From JAFMJV01 sp963814315 (GTDB lineage Bacteria; Chloroflexota; Limnocylindria; Limnocylindrales; CSP1-4), in contig CAWFCG010000003.1 of NCBI GenBank assembly GCA_963814315.1, positions 124,001 to 188,000 of the forward strand: DNA of 64,000 nt. The letters are read 5' to 3'. This document shows positions 17,876 through 26,498 of this stretch, piece by piece (position 1 is the stretch's first letter; each line of letters opens with the position of its first letter). A program made the position numbers and the translations under genes. Under the pieces are notes generated by a model that saw nothing but the letters and a program-made list of their open reading frames with translations, had not been told where the DNA came from and searched no databases.

Positions 17876-18740
17876 ATGTCTGACCCCCAGACCGCCGCAC
17901 CTTGTCTAGTCGCCATCGCCGCTCCCATCGCGCTTGATGCGGATTTGTCCGAACGCGCCGGCCTGCCGCTCCAGTTGAGCGACGGTCACATCGAACCAGG
18001 ACCCGACGTCCTCGTCGAGGAGGACTTGGTACGACGCCTCTCCGAGATGCTTGATGTGGTCGCAGACGAAGATGGCACCGACGGTTCACGTCTCGAGTAC
18101 CGCATGCTCAACGGCGTCCGCCGTTCCGAGGATGCTCACCTCGCGGATCTCCCGCTCCGCTACGAGCTCACCGCCATGTTCGGTCGACCTATCGGCTGGG
18201 AGGCGGCCAAGACCCTGGGTCACGTCCATGTTCGCCCCGCAGGGCATGTCGACCGGCTACCCCGAGGTCGTCGAAGTCCTGCACGGTGAGGCCGGCTTTC
18301 TCATCCAGGACTTGGGCGAAGGTCCGGAAGGACCGCTCAGCCGACGAGCCTGGCTGGTCCGAGCGCGAGAGGGCGACTGGGTGGTCTTGCCGCCCGACCT
18401 GGCTCACGTGACCATCGATCTGGGCGCCGGCCCCCTCGTGTTCTGCGATGTCATCGATCGCCGCGCCCGAGGTATCTATTCCGGCGTGGCCGCAGCCCAC
18501 GGTTTCGCCTGGTACGTGGCGGCCGATGGGGGCCTGAGGGCCAACCCGGCGTACGACTTGCCACCGCTCATCGAGGAGATCGCGGCGGCCGACTGGTCCG
18601 GGTCTCCGGTGGCACCGCTGTACCGCTATTTCCGTGACGATCCCCAGCGCCTTGAGTGGCTCTCTGATCCGGATCGCTTCGGGCAGGTCGCACCAACTCT
18701 GGTGGCCCGCCTCGCCGACGCCCTCGACCGACCCTCCTGA
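17876..18740 (+). pseudogene. pgi: Cupin-type glucose-6-phosphate isomerase, split by one surplus base
   Basis: Cupin-type phosphoglucose isomerase (archaeal-type GPI, PF06560), which interconverts glucose-6-phosphate and fructose-6-phosphate. The first part runs to the metal motif KTLGHVHVRP. The rest continues in another frame as GMSTGYPEVVEVLHGEAGFL, then VVLPPDLAHVTIDLGAGPL with the third metal His, then a C-terminus ending at 18740. Dropping one C from the CCCC run near 18235-18238 restores about 288 residues. Either the assembly has an indel or the gene is recently broken. The family is rare enough in bacteria to be notable, and it links to the sugar locus downstream. Confidence 0.8.
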
Positions 18741-19070
18741 CCGTCTTCGGTTCGGTCCCCGACGACTGGCGGTCCGGTCAACGAGGGCTCGACAACACGG
18801 ACCCCCGGGGCGAGGATCTACCGCACCCCGGCACCACGGCCTTACGGCGACCCACCCGGTGGGCGATCCAGCGGCCGGTGAGGATGGTGTAGCGTCGCCG
18901 TCTCGTTGGGTGTGACGCGATCGGCGGTTCCGGTTGCGCGGGTCCCCCGACATAGCCCGGGGCTCGACTTGACAAGGTCGGAGGCTGCGCCGCACCGTAG
19001 ACTCGTACGTGGCCGGGCCAGGCGACGGCTCCTAGCGAACGCGGTGCCCGACCGTCACGAGGAGGGAATC
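18741..19070. other. Intergenic region before the sugar ABC operon
   Basis: No gene seen. It should hold the operon promoter. TAGACT at 18998-19003 is identical to the nagA -10 element; a TTGACA at 18969-18974 lies too far away (23 bases) to be its normal -35. A ribosome site, GAGGAGGG, precedes the ATG at 19071. Confidence 0.35.
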
Positions 19071-20351
19071 ATGCGCTCTCGCACCCTTGTCACTTTGGCG
19101 ATGTCCGCCAGCCTGATCGTCGGGTCCGCGGCCGTCACGGTGGCGCAGTCCGACCCGCTGCCGCAGGTCCGCGTCGCGGTCTGGAGCGGCCCTGAGGCAG
19201 ACAACCTGCGCAAGGTCGCCGACGCCTACACCGCAGCGACCGGCAATCCAGTCGAGATCGACGAGATCGCCCGCGACGGCTACGACGCCGCACTGAAGAC
19301 CTCCATCGTCGGCGGTGGTGCCGACTGGGATGTCGTCTACGCCTCGGCCGACTGGTTGCCGGCCTTCATCGCCGCCGGTGGCCTGGCTCCCATCGATGAG
19401 TACATCGCCAGCGTACCGGCTGACTTCCTGAACCTTGCGGACCTGGAGCCGGGCCTCTCCAACCTCACCTTCGACGGCCAGGTCTACGGGTTCCCGTCAG
19501 AAGGCGACACGGCCTGGCTGTTCTACCGCACGGACCTGCTCGAGGCAGCCGGCATCGCACCGCCAAAGACCATGGACGAGATGCTCGCCGCGGCGGAGGC
19601 ACTCAACGCCTCGCCTGATCGCTACGGCCTCGTCATCGGCTCGCGGACCGACGAGGCCTGGTGGGACTTCATGCACTACTTCTGGGCTTTCGGTGGCCAG
19701 CTTTATGACCCCGACACCCTGGAGGTCACGGTCAACAACGAGGCCGGTGTCGCGGCGTTGACTTTCTATTCCGACCTGCTCCAGAAGTACGGCGTGGTCT
19801 CGCCCGACGTGACGACGTACGGCTTCAACGAGATCCTCACCGCGCTCGCCCAAGACAAGGCGGCCATGGGTGTGGAGTGGATGGCAGCCACGCAGCAGCT
19901 GACCGACTGCGAGCAGTCGCCCCTCGTCTGCGACAAGCTCGCCTACGAGCTCGTGCCGCCATCGGTCGCCGACCAGTACGGCTTTGGTGGCAGCTCGTGG
20001 GGCTGGGTCGTCCCGGCCGCGGCCACGCAGAAGGAAGCTGGCTACAAGTTCATCGAGTGGCTGGTAGGTGGCCCGGGTGCCGCGATGTGGGCGCTCAACG
20101 GAGGCATCCCCTCGAACACAGCCGCCCTCTCCGACCCTGAGGTCGTGGCCGCGGTCCCGCAGTTCGAGCTGCTCGCGGAGGCCATGCCCTATCGCCACAT
20201 CACGCCGCTGCTGACCACGTCCGACCAGATCGTGCTGGGCATGCAGGAAGCCGCTGCGGCTGCGGTGGCTGGAGCCAAGACGCCTCAGCAGGCCATGGAT
20301 GACGCCGCTGCGGCCATCGAGGCTGCCCTCGTCGAGGGTGGCTACAAGTAG
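19071..20351 (+). CDS. ABC transporter sugar-binding protein
   Basis: Extracellular solute-binding protein (family 1, MalE-like) of 426 residues with a Sec signal peptide (MRSRTLVTLAMSASLIVGSA, cleavage expected after VTVAQS). Mature-domain landmarks: VAVWSGPEADNLRKVADAYT, ADWDVVYASADWLPAFIAAG, a central GFPSEGDTAWLFYRTDLLE and YGFGGSSWGWVVPAAATQKE. The absence of a lipobox suggests a free or otherwise tethered protein. GAGGAGGG provides the ribosome site. It is followed by two permeases. No ATPase gene is in the locus, so a shared MsmX-like ATPase elsewhere is likely. The substrate is probably a glycoside or amino sugar, judged from neighbours. Confidence 0.9.
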   Translation: MRSRTLVTLAMSASLIVGSAAVTVAQSDPLPQVRVAVWSGPEADNLRKVADAYTAATGNPVEIDEIARDGYDAALKTSIVGGGADWDVVYASADWLPAFIAAGGLAPIDEYIASVPADFLNLADLEPGLSNLTFDGQVYGFPSEGDTAWLFYRTDLLEAAGIAPPKTMDEMLAAAEALNASPDRYGLVIGSRTDEAWWDFMHYFWAFGGQLYDPDTLEVTVNNEAGVAALTFYSDLLQKYGVVSPDVTTYGFNEILTALAQDKAAMGVEWMAATQQLTDCEQSPLVCDKLAYELVPPSVADQYGFGGSSWGWVVPAAATQKEAGYKFIEWLVGGPGAAMWALNGGIPSNTAALSDPEVVAAVPQFELLAEAMPYRHITPLLTTSDQIVLGMQEAAAAAVAGAKTPQQAMDDAAAAIEAALVEGGYK

Positions 20352-20368
20352 GCGTCGCTGAGCATCGC

Positions 20369-20406
20369 TGACGACCGCCGCTGCCCCACGGTGGTGGCGG
20401 TCGTCA
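20369..20406 (+). promoter_or_regulatory. Intercistronic stem-loop between binding protein and permease
   Basis: TGACGACCGCC (20369-20379) pairs perfectly with GGCGGTCGTCA (20396-20406), with further pairing possible in the loop. It sits 18 bases after the binding-protein stop and ends next to the permease ATG at 20408. No T-run follows. Such hairpins usually protect the upstream message and lower downstream expression. Confidence 0.6.
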
Positions 20407-20407
20407 C

Positions 20408-21337
20408 ATGAACGACGGAGGCCATACGACCGAAGAGCCCAGCAGGTCGGCCGACAAGACTGCCCGCATCCGTGGTCCGCGTGACCGGACGTGGGCATTC
20501 TTGTTGCCTGCCTATGGTGCCATCCTGGCTGTCGTCGGCATCCCTGTCGTCTACAGCCTGTACCTGAGCTTCCACCAATGGAAGCTGACGACCTTCCAGA
20601 AGGGTGTGCCCTTCGTCGGTCTCGACAACTACGCCAGGGCTATCGCGGACGACGGCTTCTGGCACTCCCTGCAGCTGACCATCGGCTTCATGCTCGTCGC
20701 TTTGTCGATCGAGCTGGTGCTGGGCATCGGGCTGGCCGTGCTCCTGGATCAGGCCTTCAAGGGCCGACGCACGGTCCTCATCCTGTTGCTGCTGCCGATG
20801 TTCGTCACTAACGTCGTCATCGGCCTCATCTGGCGCATCCTGCTGAGCTTCGACTTCGGTGTCCTCAACTGGCTCTTCTCGCTCATCGGCCTGCCCAGGG
20901 TCGCCTGGCTGGGTGACCCGGGACTGGCTCTCTGGTCGCTGGTCATCGTGGACGTCTGGAATACGACCGCCTTCGTGGCTCTGCTCGTGCTGGCCGGACT
21001 GGCGGCCGTCCCGGAGGAGCCGCGGCAGGCCGCCCGCGTGGACGGTGCCTCCTCGTGGCAGGTCTTCCGACACATCACCCTGCCGCTGCTGAAGCCGGTC
21101 ATCTTCGTAGCCGTGGTATGGCGCACCATCGACCTCTTCCGCATCTTCGACGTGGTCTATAGCCTCACCGGAGGTGGTCCCTACAACGCCACCGAGACGA
21201 TCAGCCTCTATGCCTACAACCAGGGCTTTGCCTCCTTCAATCTGGGCTTCGCATCCGCCGTTTCCTACCTCATCATCCTCACGCTGGCCATCATCCTGGC
21301 CATCGAGTACCGGCTCCTGGGCCGGCGCTCCACCTGA
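20408..21337 (+). CDS. Sugar ABC transporter permease (MalF type)
   Basis: 309-residue inner-membrane permease with six predicted helices, the first reading FLLPAYGAILAVVGIPVVYS. The cytoplasmic ATPase-docking EAA loop is partly visible as EEPRQAARVDGASSWQVFRH followed by ITLPLLKP. It pairs with the next gene to form the channel of a carbohydrate uptake transporter-1 system. The ATG follows the strong stem-loop directly, so translation may be lower than that of the binding protein. Confidence 0.9.
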   Translation: MNDGGHTTEEPSRSADKTARIRGPRDRTWAFLLPAYGAILAVVGIPVVYSLYLSFHQWKLTTFQKGVPFVGLDNYARAIADDGFWHSLQLTIGFMLVALSIELVLGIGLAVLLDQAFKGRRTVLILLLLPMFVTNVVIGLIWRILLSFDFGVLNWLFSLIGLPRVAWLGDPGLALWSLVIVDVWNTTAFVALLVLAGLAAVPEEPRQAARVDGASSWQVFRHITLPLLKPVIFVAVVWRTIDLFRIFDVVYSLTGGGPYNATETISLYAYNQGFASFNLGFASAVSYLIILTLAIILAIEYRLLGRRST

Positions 21338-21346
21338 GGGCGGGCC

Positions 21347-22168
21347 GTGAGACGTTCACGATGGCAGTCGCTGCTGGTGTACCTGTTGGCCGGGCTGGCC
21401 GTGGTGCTCTTCATGTTCCCCATCGTCTGGCTCTTCCTGACCAGCATCAAGCCGAGCGCGCTGACCTTCGCGTACCCGCCGGTCCTGACCTTCGAGCCCA
21501 CCATCGATAGCTATCAGCAGGTCTTCGGCCAGTCCGACTTCCCACGCTATCTGCTCAACAGCATCATCGTCGGCGCGCTCTCCACGACGGTCGCGCTGGC
21601 GCTGGCGCTGCCGACCGGCTATGCGCTGGCACGCATGCGCATCCGCGGCCGTGGCGCTCTTCGAGCGGCCGCGCTGATCCCCCAGATGCTGCCGGTGATC
21701 GTCGTGGTCATCCCCATCTACATGATCTTCCGCAGTGTCGGGCTGCTCGATAACGTGTTCGCCCTGGCCTTCACGTATCTCGCCCTGACCGTCCCCATCT
21801 CGGTATGGATCCTCTCGCGTTTCATCGAAGACCTGCCCGTGGAACTCGATGAGGCGGCCCTGGTGGACGGCGCCAGCCGCCGGCAGATCCTGCGACAGGT
21901 GGTGCTGCCCCTGGTCCGACCGGGCCTGGCGGCGGCCGCGGTCCTGTGCCTGCTCTACACCTGGAACGAGTTCCTCTACGCGCTCATCCTGACCAGTCGC
22001 GACGCCAAGACGGCGCCGGTGGCCATCGTGGGCTTCATGACCAACAAGGAGATCTACTGGGGGCGCATGGCAGCCGCGGGGGCCGTCGTCCTGGTGCCGG
22101 TCCTGGCCTTTGGCATCCTGGCCCATCGCCAGCTCGTCCGGGGCCTGGTGAGCGGGTCCGGGCGTTAG
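21347..22168 (+). CDS. Sugar ABC transporter permease (MalG type)
   Basis: 273-residue permease with six predicted helices, the first being LVYLLAGLAVVLFMFPIVWL. The family hallmark EAA motif reads ELDEAALVDGASRRQILRQV followed by VLPLVRPGLAAAAVL. A GTG start nine bases after the upstream stop indicates tight coupling. It forms a heterodimer with the MalF-type partner. The C-terminus is RQLVRGLVSGSGR, and the gene ends just before a triple 16-bp repeat shared with the converging nagA gene. Confidence 0.9.
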   Translation: MRRSRWQSLLVYLLAGLAVVLFMFPIVWLFLTSIKPSALTFAYPPVLTFEPTIDSYQQVFGQSDFPRYLLNSIIVGALSTTVALALALPTGYALARMRIRGRGALRAAALIPQMLPVIVVVIPIYMIFRSVGLLDNVFALAFTYLALTVPISVWILSRFIEDLPVELDEAALVDGASRRQILRQVVLPLVRPGLAAAAVLCLLYTWNEFLYALILTSRDAKTAPVAIVGFMTNKEIYWGRMAAAGAVVLVPVLAFGILAHRQLVRGLVSGSGR

Positions 22169-22180
22169 GCTCGACCAGTC

Positions 22181-22228
22181 TGGCGCTAGGTCCGCCGGGC
22201 GCTAGGTCCGCCGGGCGCTAGGTCCGCC
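22181..22228. repeat. Three tandem 16-bp repeats
   Basis: The unit GGGCGCTAGGTCCGCC is repeated three times (22181, 22197, 22213), the first with T instead of G at its first base. The last copy contains the nagA stop codon and its final codons. The array fills the gap between the converging permease and nagA genes. Confidence 0.85.
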
Positions 22229-23438
22229 CCCAGAAGACACGGCGCAACCGACCGCTCCGCGAGACCACGACCAGGTCGGCCACGGCACCAGGCACCAGGC
22301 AGCCGCGATCGGTCAGTCCCAGCAGCTGTGCCGGGTTCTCCGTGGCCGCGCGCAGCGCCACGGGCAACGGGATGCCGTGGCGGACCGATCCCGCGACCAT
22401 GCCATCGAGCAGCAGCCGACTGCCGGCCAGCGTGCCGTCCGGATGGACCGCGCGCCCCGCCACGATGTGCGCGCTGGGACCCGGGGTCCGGATGCTACGG
22501 AGCCGGCTGCCTGCGAGAGGCAGGGCATCGGAGATGAGTACGAGCCGCTCGGCGCCGATGGCTCGGGCTACGGGCGCGAGGAGGTGGCCATCCACGTGGA
22601 CCCCGTCGCTGATGAGCTCCACGAAGGGCGCTGCGGCGAGGGCTGCGCCGACCGGCCCTGGCTCCCGAGCCTGGAGTGGCGGCATGCCATTGAGGAGATG
22701 CGTCGTGGAACGGGCGCCGGCAGCATAGGCAGCCATGGCGATAGCCATGCTCGCGTCGGTGTGGCCGACCGAGACGACGACCCCCGACTTCGCCAGCTGG
22801 CCGACCAGGTCGATCCCGCCCTCCAGCTCCGGAGCCAGGGTCACCACGCGCACCATCCGCCACGCCTCCGGGTCGCTGCGCAGTGAGCTGGCCAGATCGG
22901 CGGGGGAGGCGAACGCGGAGGGGTCGTGGCCGCCCGAACGGAGCAGTGACAGGACGGGACCCTCGAGGTGGAGTCCGAGCACCACGGCTGCGGGCGAGGG
23001 CATCCCGGCTGCAGGCGAGGGCATCGCGGCTGCGGGTGAGGGCACCATGGTTGCGGCCGACCGGACGTCGTCGACCATCCGGGCGGCCGCCATGAGTCGG
23101 GGGATCGGGGCGGTCGTCACGGCAGCCACGAACGCCGCTACGCCGTGGCGCAGCAGCGTCGCGGCCATGCGCGTGAGATCATCCGGCCCGCCCATGACAT
23201 CGCCTCCGCCGGCCCCATGGCAGTGGATGTCGATGAAGGCCGGCGCAAGGATCTCGTCATCCCGCAGCGCGATCGTGTCGGCGGCATCGTGCCGCAGAGA
23301 CCGCTCGCTCCGTGGCGGGTCGGTCTCCAGGGCCACTATCCGTCCGGCCTCGACATGGACGGCGGCGCGCTGGAGGCGGCCCCCGGGCAGTAGCACCGTG
23401 CCCACGATGCTCGCGTCGGCGGCAGGCTCGATCTTCAC
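22218..23438 (-). CDS. nagA: N-acetylglucosamine-6-phosphate deacetylase
   Basis: Amidohydrolase-fold enzyme that deacetylates GlcNAc-6-phosphate to GlcN-6-phosphate. Metal and substrate motifs: ILAPAFIDIHCHGAGGGDVM, the family Glu in GLHLEGPVLS, SVGHTDASMA, STTHLLNGMPPLQ, and the catalytic Asp in LVLISDALPLAG. Length is about 406 residues, slightly long because a 7-residue unit (PSPAAxM) is repeated three times near residues 130-150, where the DNA has a 21-bp period. The GTG start has TAGACT exactly six bases upstream. It is transcribed towards the ABC operon. Its presence points to an amino-sugar diet, though no nagB is in the window. Confidence 0.9.
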   Translation of the reverse strand: MKIEPAADASIVGTVLLPGGRLQRAAVHVEAGRIVALETDPPRSERSLRHDAADTIALRDDEILAPAFIDIHCHGAGGGDVMGGPDDLTRMAATLLRHGVAAFVAAVTTAPIPRLMAAARMVDDVRSAATMVPSPAAAMPSPAAGMPSPAAVVLGLHLEGPVLSLLRSGGHDPSAFASPADLASSLRSDPEAWRMVRVVTLAPELEGGIDLVGQLAKSGVVVSVGHTDASMAIAMAAYAAGARSTTHLLNGMPPLQAREPGPVGAALAAAPFVELISDGVHVDGHLLAPVARAIGAERLVLISDALPLAGSRLRSIRTPGPSAHIVAGRAVHPDGTLAGSRLLLDGMVAGSVRHGIPLPVALRAATENPAQLLGLTDRGCLVPGAVADLVVVSRSGRLRRVFWGRT

Positions 23439-23444
23439 CCGCGC

Positions 23445-23450
23445 AGTCTA
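23445..23450 (-). promoter_or_regulatory. -10 element of nagA
   Basis: TAGACT on the minus strand with N6 to the GTG at 23438; leaderless arrangement. Confidence 0.55.
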
Positions 23451-24088
23451 GGTGTCGATGGGTCCTCAGGCTGGTCGACCGGCTCGGGCGTGTTGCCCGT
23501 GCGTCATCACGTCGTGAGCGTGAGTCTCCATGCCCGGACTGTCGGACCGCCCTGTCGGAGCTGTCGTTCGTCCCGTGTGCGACAAGCCCGGTCGATAGGT
23601 CCGTGTTCCCACGGTCCGTTCGCTATTGACGCGCCGGATCGCGACGAACCATGTTCACCTCCAGATGTTTCCTTACATGGCTGCAACACAAGCAGACTAT
23701 TCAGCCACCCATACCGCCTGACGTCCCAAGCACGCACGACCTTGGCGCACCGTCTCCGCTACCAGACCCGGAGTCAGATCGAGACGCGGATGGAGGAGGT
23801 GGACGCGCTTCTCGACGTTCCGCTTGACGTCGGACGAGTCGACCTTGTCGACCAGCTCAAGATGAGCTATCCGTACGCAAGCCACGTCCTGAAGGCCATG
23901 GTGGCCGCCGGACGCCCTGAGGGGACGACCCGGATCAGAAGGGGGCCCAACATGCGCTATCGGCGTCCGCGCCCCTGATGTGGAGCCCCCGGCTCGTAGT
24001 ACGGCACGGCTCCATCTGTCGGTGGGACCGGACTGGTATCGTTGCCGGCGATGGGACCGGCTGGCCAACGCGAACGGAGGGAGTCCTG
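23451..24088. other. Intergenic region between nagA and the degT gene
   Basis: 640 bases with at most one small ORF (23790-23978). The downstream end supplies a GGAGG ribosome site (24076-24081) for the DegT gene. I see no clear operator palindrome, although nagA and the divergent operon would be natural targets for a common regulator. Confidence 0.4.
23790..23978 (+). CDS. Possible small winged-helix-like protein
   Basis: The 62-residue frame MEEVDALLDVPLDVGRVDLV continues DQLKMSYPYASHVLKAMVAA before a basic tail. The helix-turn-helix-like spacing (VDLVDQLKMSYPYASHVLKAM) suggests a small DNA-binding protein. The frame is open upstream, so a TTG at 23742 is another start option. There is no ribosome site or promoter signature. 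It could be the local regulator of the divergent sugar genes or a spurious frame. Confidence 0.3.
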   Translation: MEEVDALLDVPLDVGRVDLVDQLKMSYPYASHVLKAMVAAGRPEGTTRIRRGPNMRYRRPRP

Positions 24089-25231
24089 ATGATCATGCCC
24101 AGTGGATCGACTGCCAGTGTGGCGGCAGCCGTGCCGGTCGAAGATGTGACCCGTTGGCACGCCGCCATCGCCGATGAGCTGCGCGCTGCCTTCGAGAGCT
24201 GTCTGCCCGGGCCACGCTTCACGCTGGGCCCCAACCTGCGGGAGTTCGAGGCCGAATTCGCTGCCTACAGTGGCACCGCGGCAGGCGTCGGCATCAGCTC
24301 CGGCACAGCCGCCCTGACGCTGGCGCTGCGGGCACTCGGGGTGGGCCCCGGCGACGAGGTCATCACGGTCCCCAACACCTACGTGGCCACCGTCTTTGCC
24401 ATCAGCTACGTGGGCGCCACCCCGGTCTTCATCGATGTCGACCCGGTCACGGCCAACATGGATCCCGCGCGCATCGCGGCGGCTGTGACAGAGCGCACCA
24501 AGGCCATCCTGCCGGTCCACATGTACGGCCAGTGCGTGGACATCGACGCCGTCCGGACCGCAGCGCCCGGCATCGCCATCCTGGAGGACGCGGCCCACGC
24601 CCACGGCGCCACCCTGGGCGAGCGACGAGCCGGCAGTCTGGGCGAGTTGGCCGCCTTCAGCTTCTATCCCTCCAAGGTGATGGGCGCACTCGGCGACGGC
24701 GGCATCGTGACGACCGCGGACCCCGAGCTTGAGGCACGCTTGCGACAGCTGCGCTACATGGGCCAGGCGGGCACCAAGCACGAGCACCTCATCCTGGGCT
24801 ACCAGGAGCGCCTCGACGAGATCCAGGCGGCCTTCCTGCGCGTCAAGCTGCGGCACCTCGAGGATCAGATCACGGGCAGGCGCCGCGTGGCCGCCCGCTA
24901 TGCCGAGCTGCTCGGTGACACACCCCTGGAACTGCCCGCCCACGACGTCACGGGACGCCACGTCTACTACATGTACACCGTGCTGGCCCCCGACCGCGAG
25001 GACCTGCGCGCCCATCTCGATGCCGCCGGGATCGCGACCCAGATGATCTATCCCAAGCTCGTGCCCGACCAGGGCGCGTACCAGACGAATCCCTGGCGCG
25101 CTGCCGATGAGCTGTCGGTAGCCCGTTCGCTCGTGCCGCGCCTGCTCTGCCTGCCCATGTTCGCGGAGCTGACCGGCGCCGAGATCGATCGCGTCGGGGC
25201 CGCCATCCGCGACTTCTACGGAGCGCGCTGA
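24089..25231 (+). CDS. DegT/DnrJ/EryC1-family PLP aminotransferase
   Basis: 380-residue sugar aminotransferase-fold enzyme. The PLP lysine lies in AFSFYPSKVMGALGDGGIV, preceded by the Asp/His site ILEDAAHAHGATLGERRAG. The N-terminal GPNLREFEAEFAAYSGTAAG and the dimer motif GYQERLDEIQAAFLRVKLRH are typical. The ATG at 24089 has GGAGG nine bases upstream. Members transfer an amino group to keto-sugar nucleotides, and some act in amino-sugar breakdown or remodelling. It is separated by one base from the GH4 gene, so an operon of degT, GH4 and ROK is likely. I infer that it handles a keto- or amino-sugar linked to the GH4 3-keto chemistry. Confidence 0.85.
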   Translation: MIMPSGSTASVAAAVPVEDVTRWHAAIADELRAAFESCLPGPRFTLGPNLREFEAEFAAYSGTAAGVGISSGTAALTLALRALGVGPGDEVITVPNTYVATVFAISYVGATPVFIDVDPVTANMDPARIAAAVTERTKAILPVHMYGQCVDIDAVRTAAPGIAILEDAAHAHGATLGERRAGSLGELAAFSFYPSKVMGALGDGGIVTTADPELEARLRQLRYMGQAGTKHEHLILGYQERLDEIQAAFLRVKLRHLEDQITGRRRVAARYAELLGDTPLELPAHDVTGRHVYYMYTVLAPDREDLRAHLDAAGIATQMIYPKLVPDQGAYQTNPWRAADELSVARSLVPRLLCLPMFAELTGAEIDRVGAAIRDFYGAR

Positions 25232-25232
25232 C

Positions 25233-26489
25233 GTGCGTCTCGCGGTCCTCGGCGGCTCGGGTGCCTCGACTCCGGAGTTGATGGATGCCATCGCCGAGTG
25301 GCCGGGAGGCGCAGACCGTCGTCCGGCGTTGGAGGTCGTGCTCCACGGTCGGTCGGCCCAGAAGCTGGAGACCGTGGCCGATGCCTGCCGGAGCCGTCTG
25401 CCGGCGTCGCTGAGCGGCGTCAAGGTCAGTACGGAAACCTCACTCGACCGCGCGCTCGAGGGCGCCGACGTGGTGCTCGTCCAGGTCCGGATCGGAGGCC
25501 TGGATGCTCGCATCTACGACGAGACGTTCCCGCGTGCCTTCGGCCTGCCCGGCGAGGAGACCATGGGGCCAGGGGGGTTCTCTGATGCCATCCGCACGGT
25601 GCCAGCCCTCGCCGAAACCTGGGATCGCCTCACCGAGCACGCTGGTGATGCCTTCATCATCAACCTGACCAATCCATCGGGCATCGTCTCGCAGGCGGCC
25701 ACCGCGCACACCGGGTTGCGGTTCGTTTCCATCTGCGACGGGCCGGTGACGTTCGTGGACGGCATCGCTCGTGCCACCGGTCACGATGCGTCCGAGGTCC
25801 GGCTCGCCTACGCCGGCATGAACCACTGTGGCTTCTGGGCCGATCCGCACCCCGGGCTGCTGGCGTCAGCGCTGTCGGCGACCAGCGGCATCGAACAGGC
25901 GGACGTGGAGGCGCTCGGTGCGCTGCCCACGCCGTATGTGCGGTTCTATCTCCACCCCGGCCGTCAGCTGGAGGCTCAGCTCGGCGCCACTGAGAGCCGT
26001 GCCCAGGCGCTCAAGCGGATGGAGGTGGAGATGCTCGGCCAGTACGCCAGCCACGTGGATGTCGCCCAGCAGACGCGTCGAGGCGCGCTCTGGTACCGGG
26101 TCTCCATCGTCCCGCTGCTCGATGCTGTGGCCAATGGCGGTCACGACACCGTCATCCTGGGTCTCCCCAACCAGGGAGCCGTGGACTGGGCACCGGACGA
26201 CGCCATCGTCGAGTTGCCCACCGATATCCATGCCGGAGGGGACCTGTCGCGGCGCCCTGGGGCCAGCCTGCCCGACCCGGTCTGCGAGCTGCTGGCTCGA
26301 CACGCCAGGTTCGAGACCCTGACGGCCCACGCGCTGGCCGGGACGCGTTCGCGCGAGGATGTGCGCACGCGCCGCGCGGCTCTCGTCGAGGCGCTGGCCG
26401 CCAACCCCATGGTGGAGGACGCCATCGTCCAGGACGCCAGCCTGGCGGAGCGCCTCGTGGACGAGATCGTTGCGCACTCGCCCTCCTGA
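25233..26489 (+). CDS. Glycoside hydrolase family 4 enzyme (6-phospho-glycosidase-like)
   Basis: 418-residue GH4 enzyme. The family uses NAD+ and Mn2+ to oxidise C3 of the sugar and cleave by elimination. The N-terminal Rossmann loop reads VLGGSGASTPELMDAIAEW. The substrate motif NLTNPSG is at about residue 143, the metal Cys in ICDGPVTFVDG near 168, and the metal His in AGMNHCGFWADPHPG. The GTG start lies one base after the degT stop. The usual substrates are 6-phospho-glycosides, but since uptake here is by ABC transporter rather than PTS, phosphorylation would have to come from the ROK kinase or the substrate may be unphosphorylated. Confidence 0.88.
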   Translation: MRLAVLGGSGASTPELMDAIAEWPGGADRRPALEVVLHGRSAQKLETVADACRSRLPASLSGVKVSTETSLDRALEGADVVLVQVRIGGLDARIYDETFPRAFGLPGEETMGPGGFSDAIRTVPALAETWDRLTEHAGDAFIINLTNPSGIVSQAATAHTGLRFVSICDGPVTFVDGIARATGHDASEVRLAYAGMNHCGFWADPHPGLLASALSATSGIEQADVEALGALPTPYVRFYLHPGRQLEAQLGATESRAQALKRMEVEMLGQYASHVDVAQQTRRGALWYRVSIVPLLDAVANGGHDTVILGLPNQGAVDWAPDDAIVELPTDIHAGGDLSRRPGASLPDPVCELLARHARFETLTAHALAGTRSREDVRTRRAALVEALAANPMVEDAIVQDASLAERLVDEIVAHSPS

Positions 26490-26498
26490 CGCGGGCTG

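Noticed and set aside
18969..19003. TTGACA/TAGACT sigma-70 promoter for the sugar ABC operon
   Set aside because: The spacer is 23 bases, too long for a standard promoter; I keep only the TAGACT as a possible -10 element.
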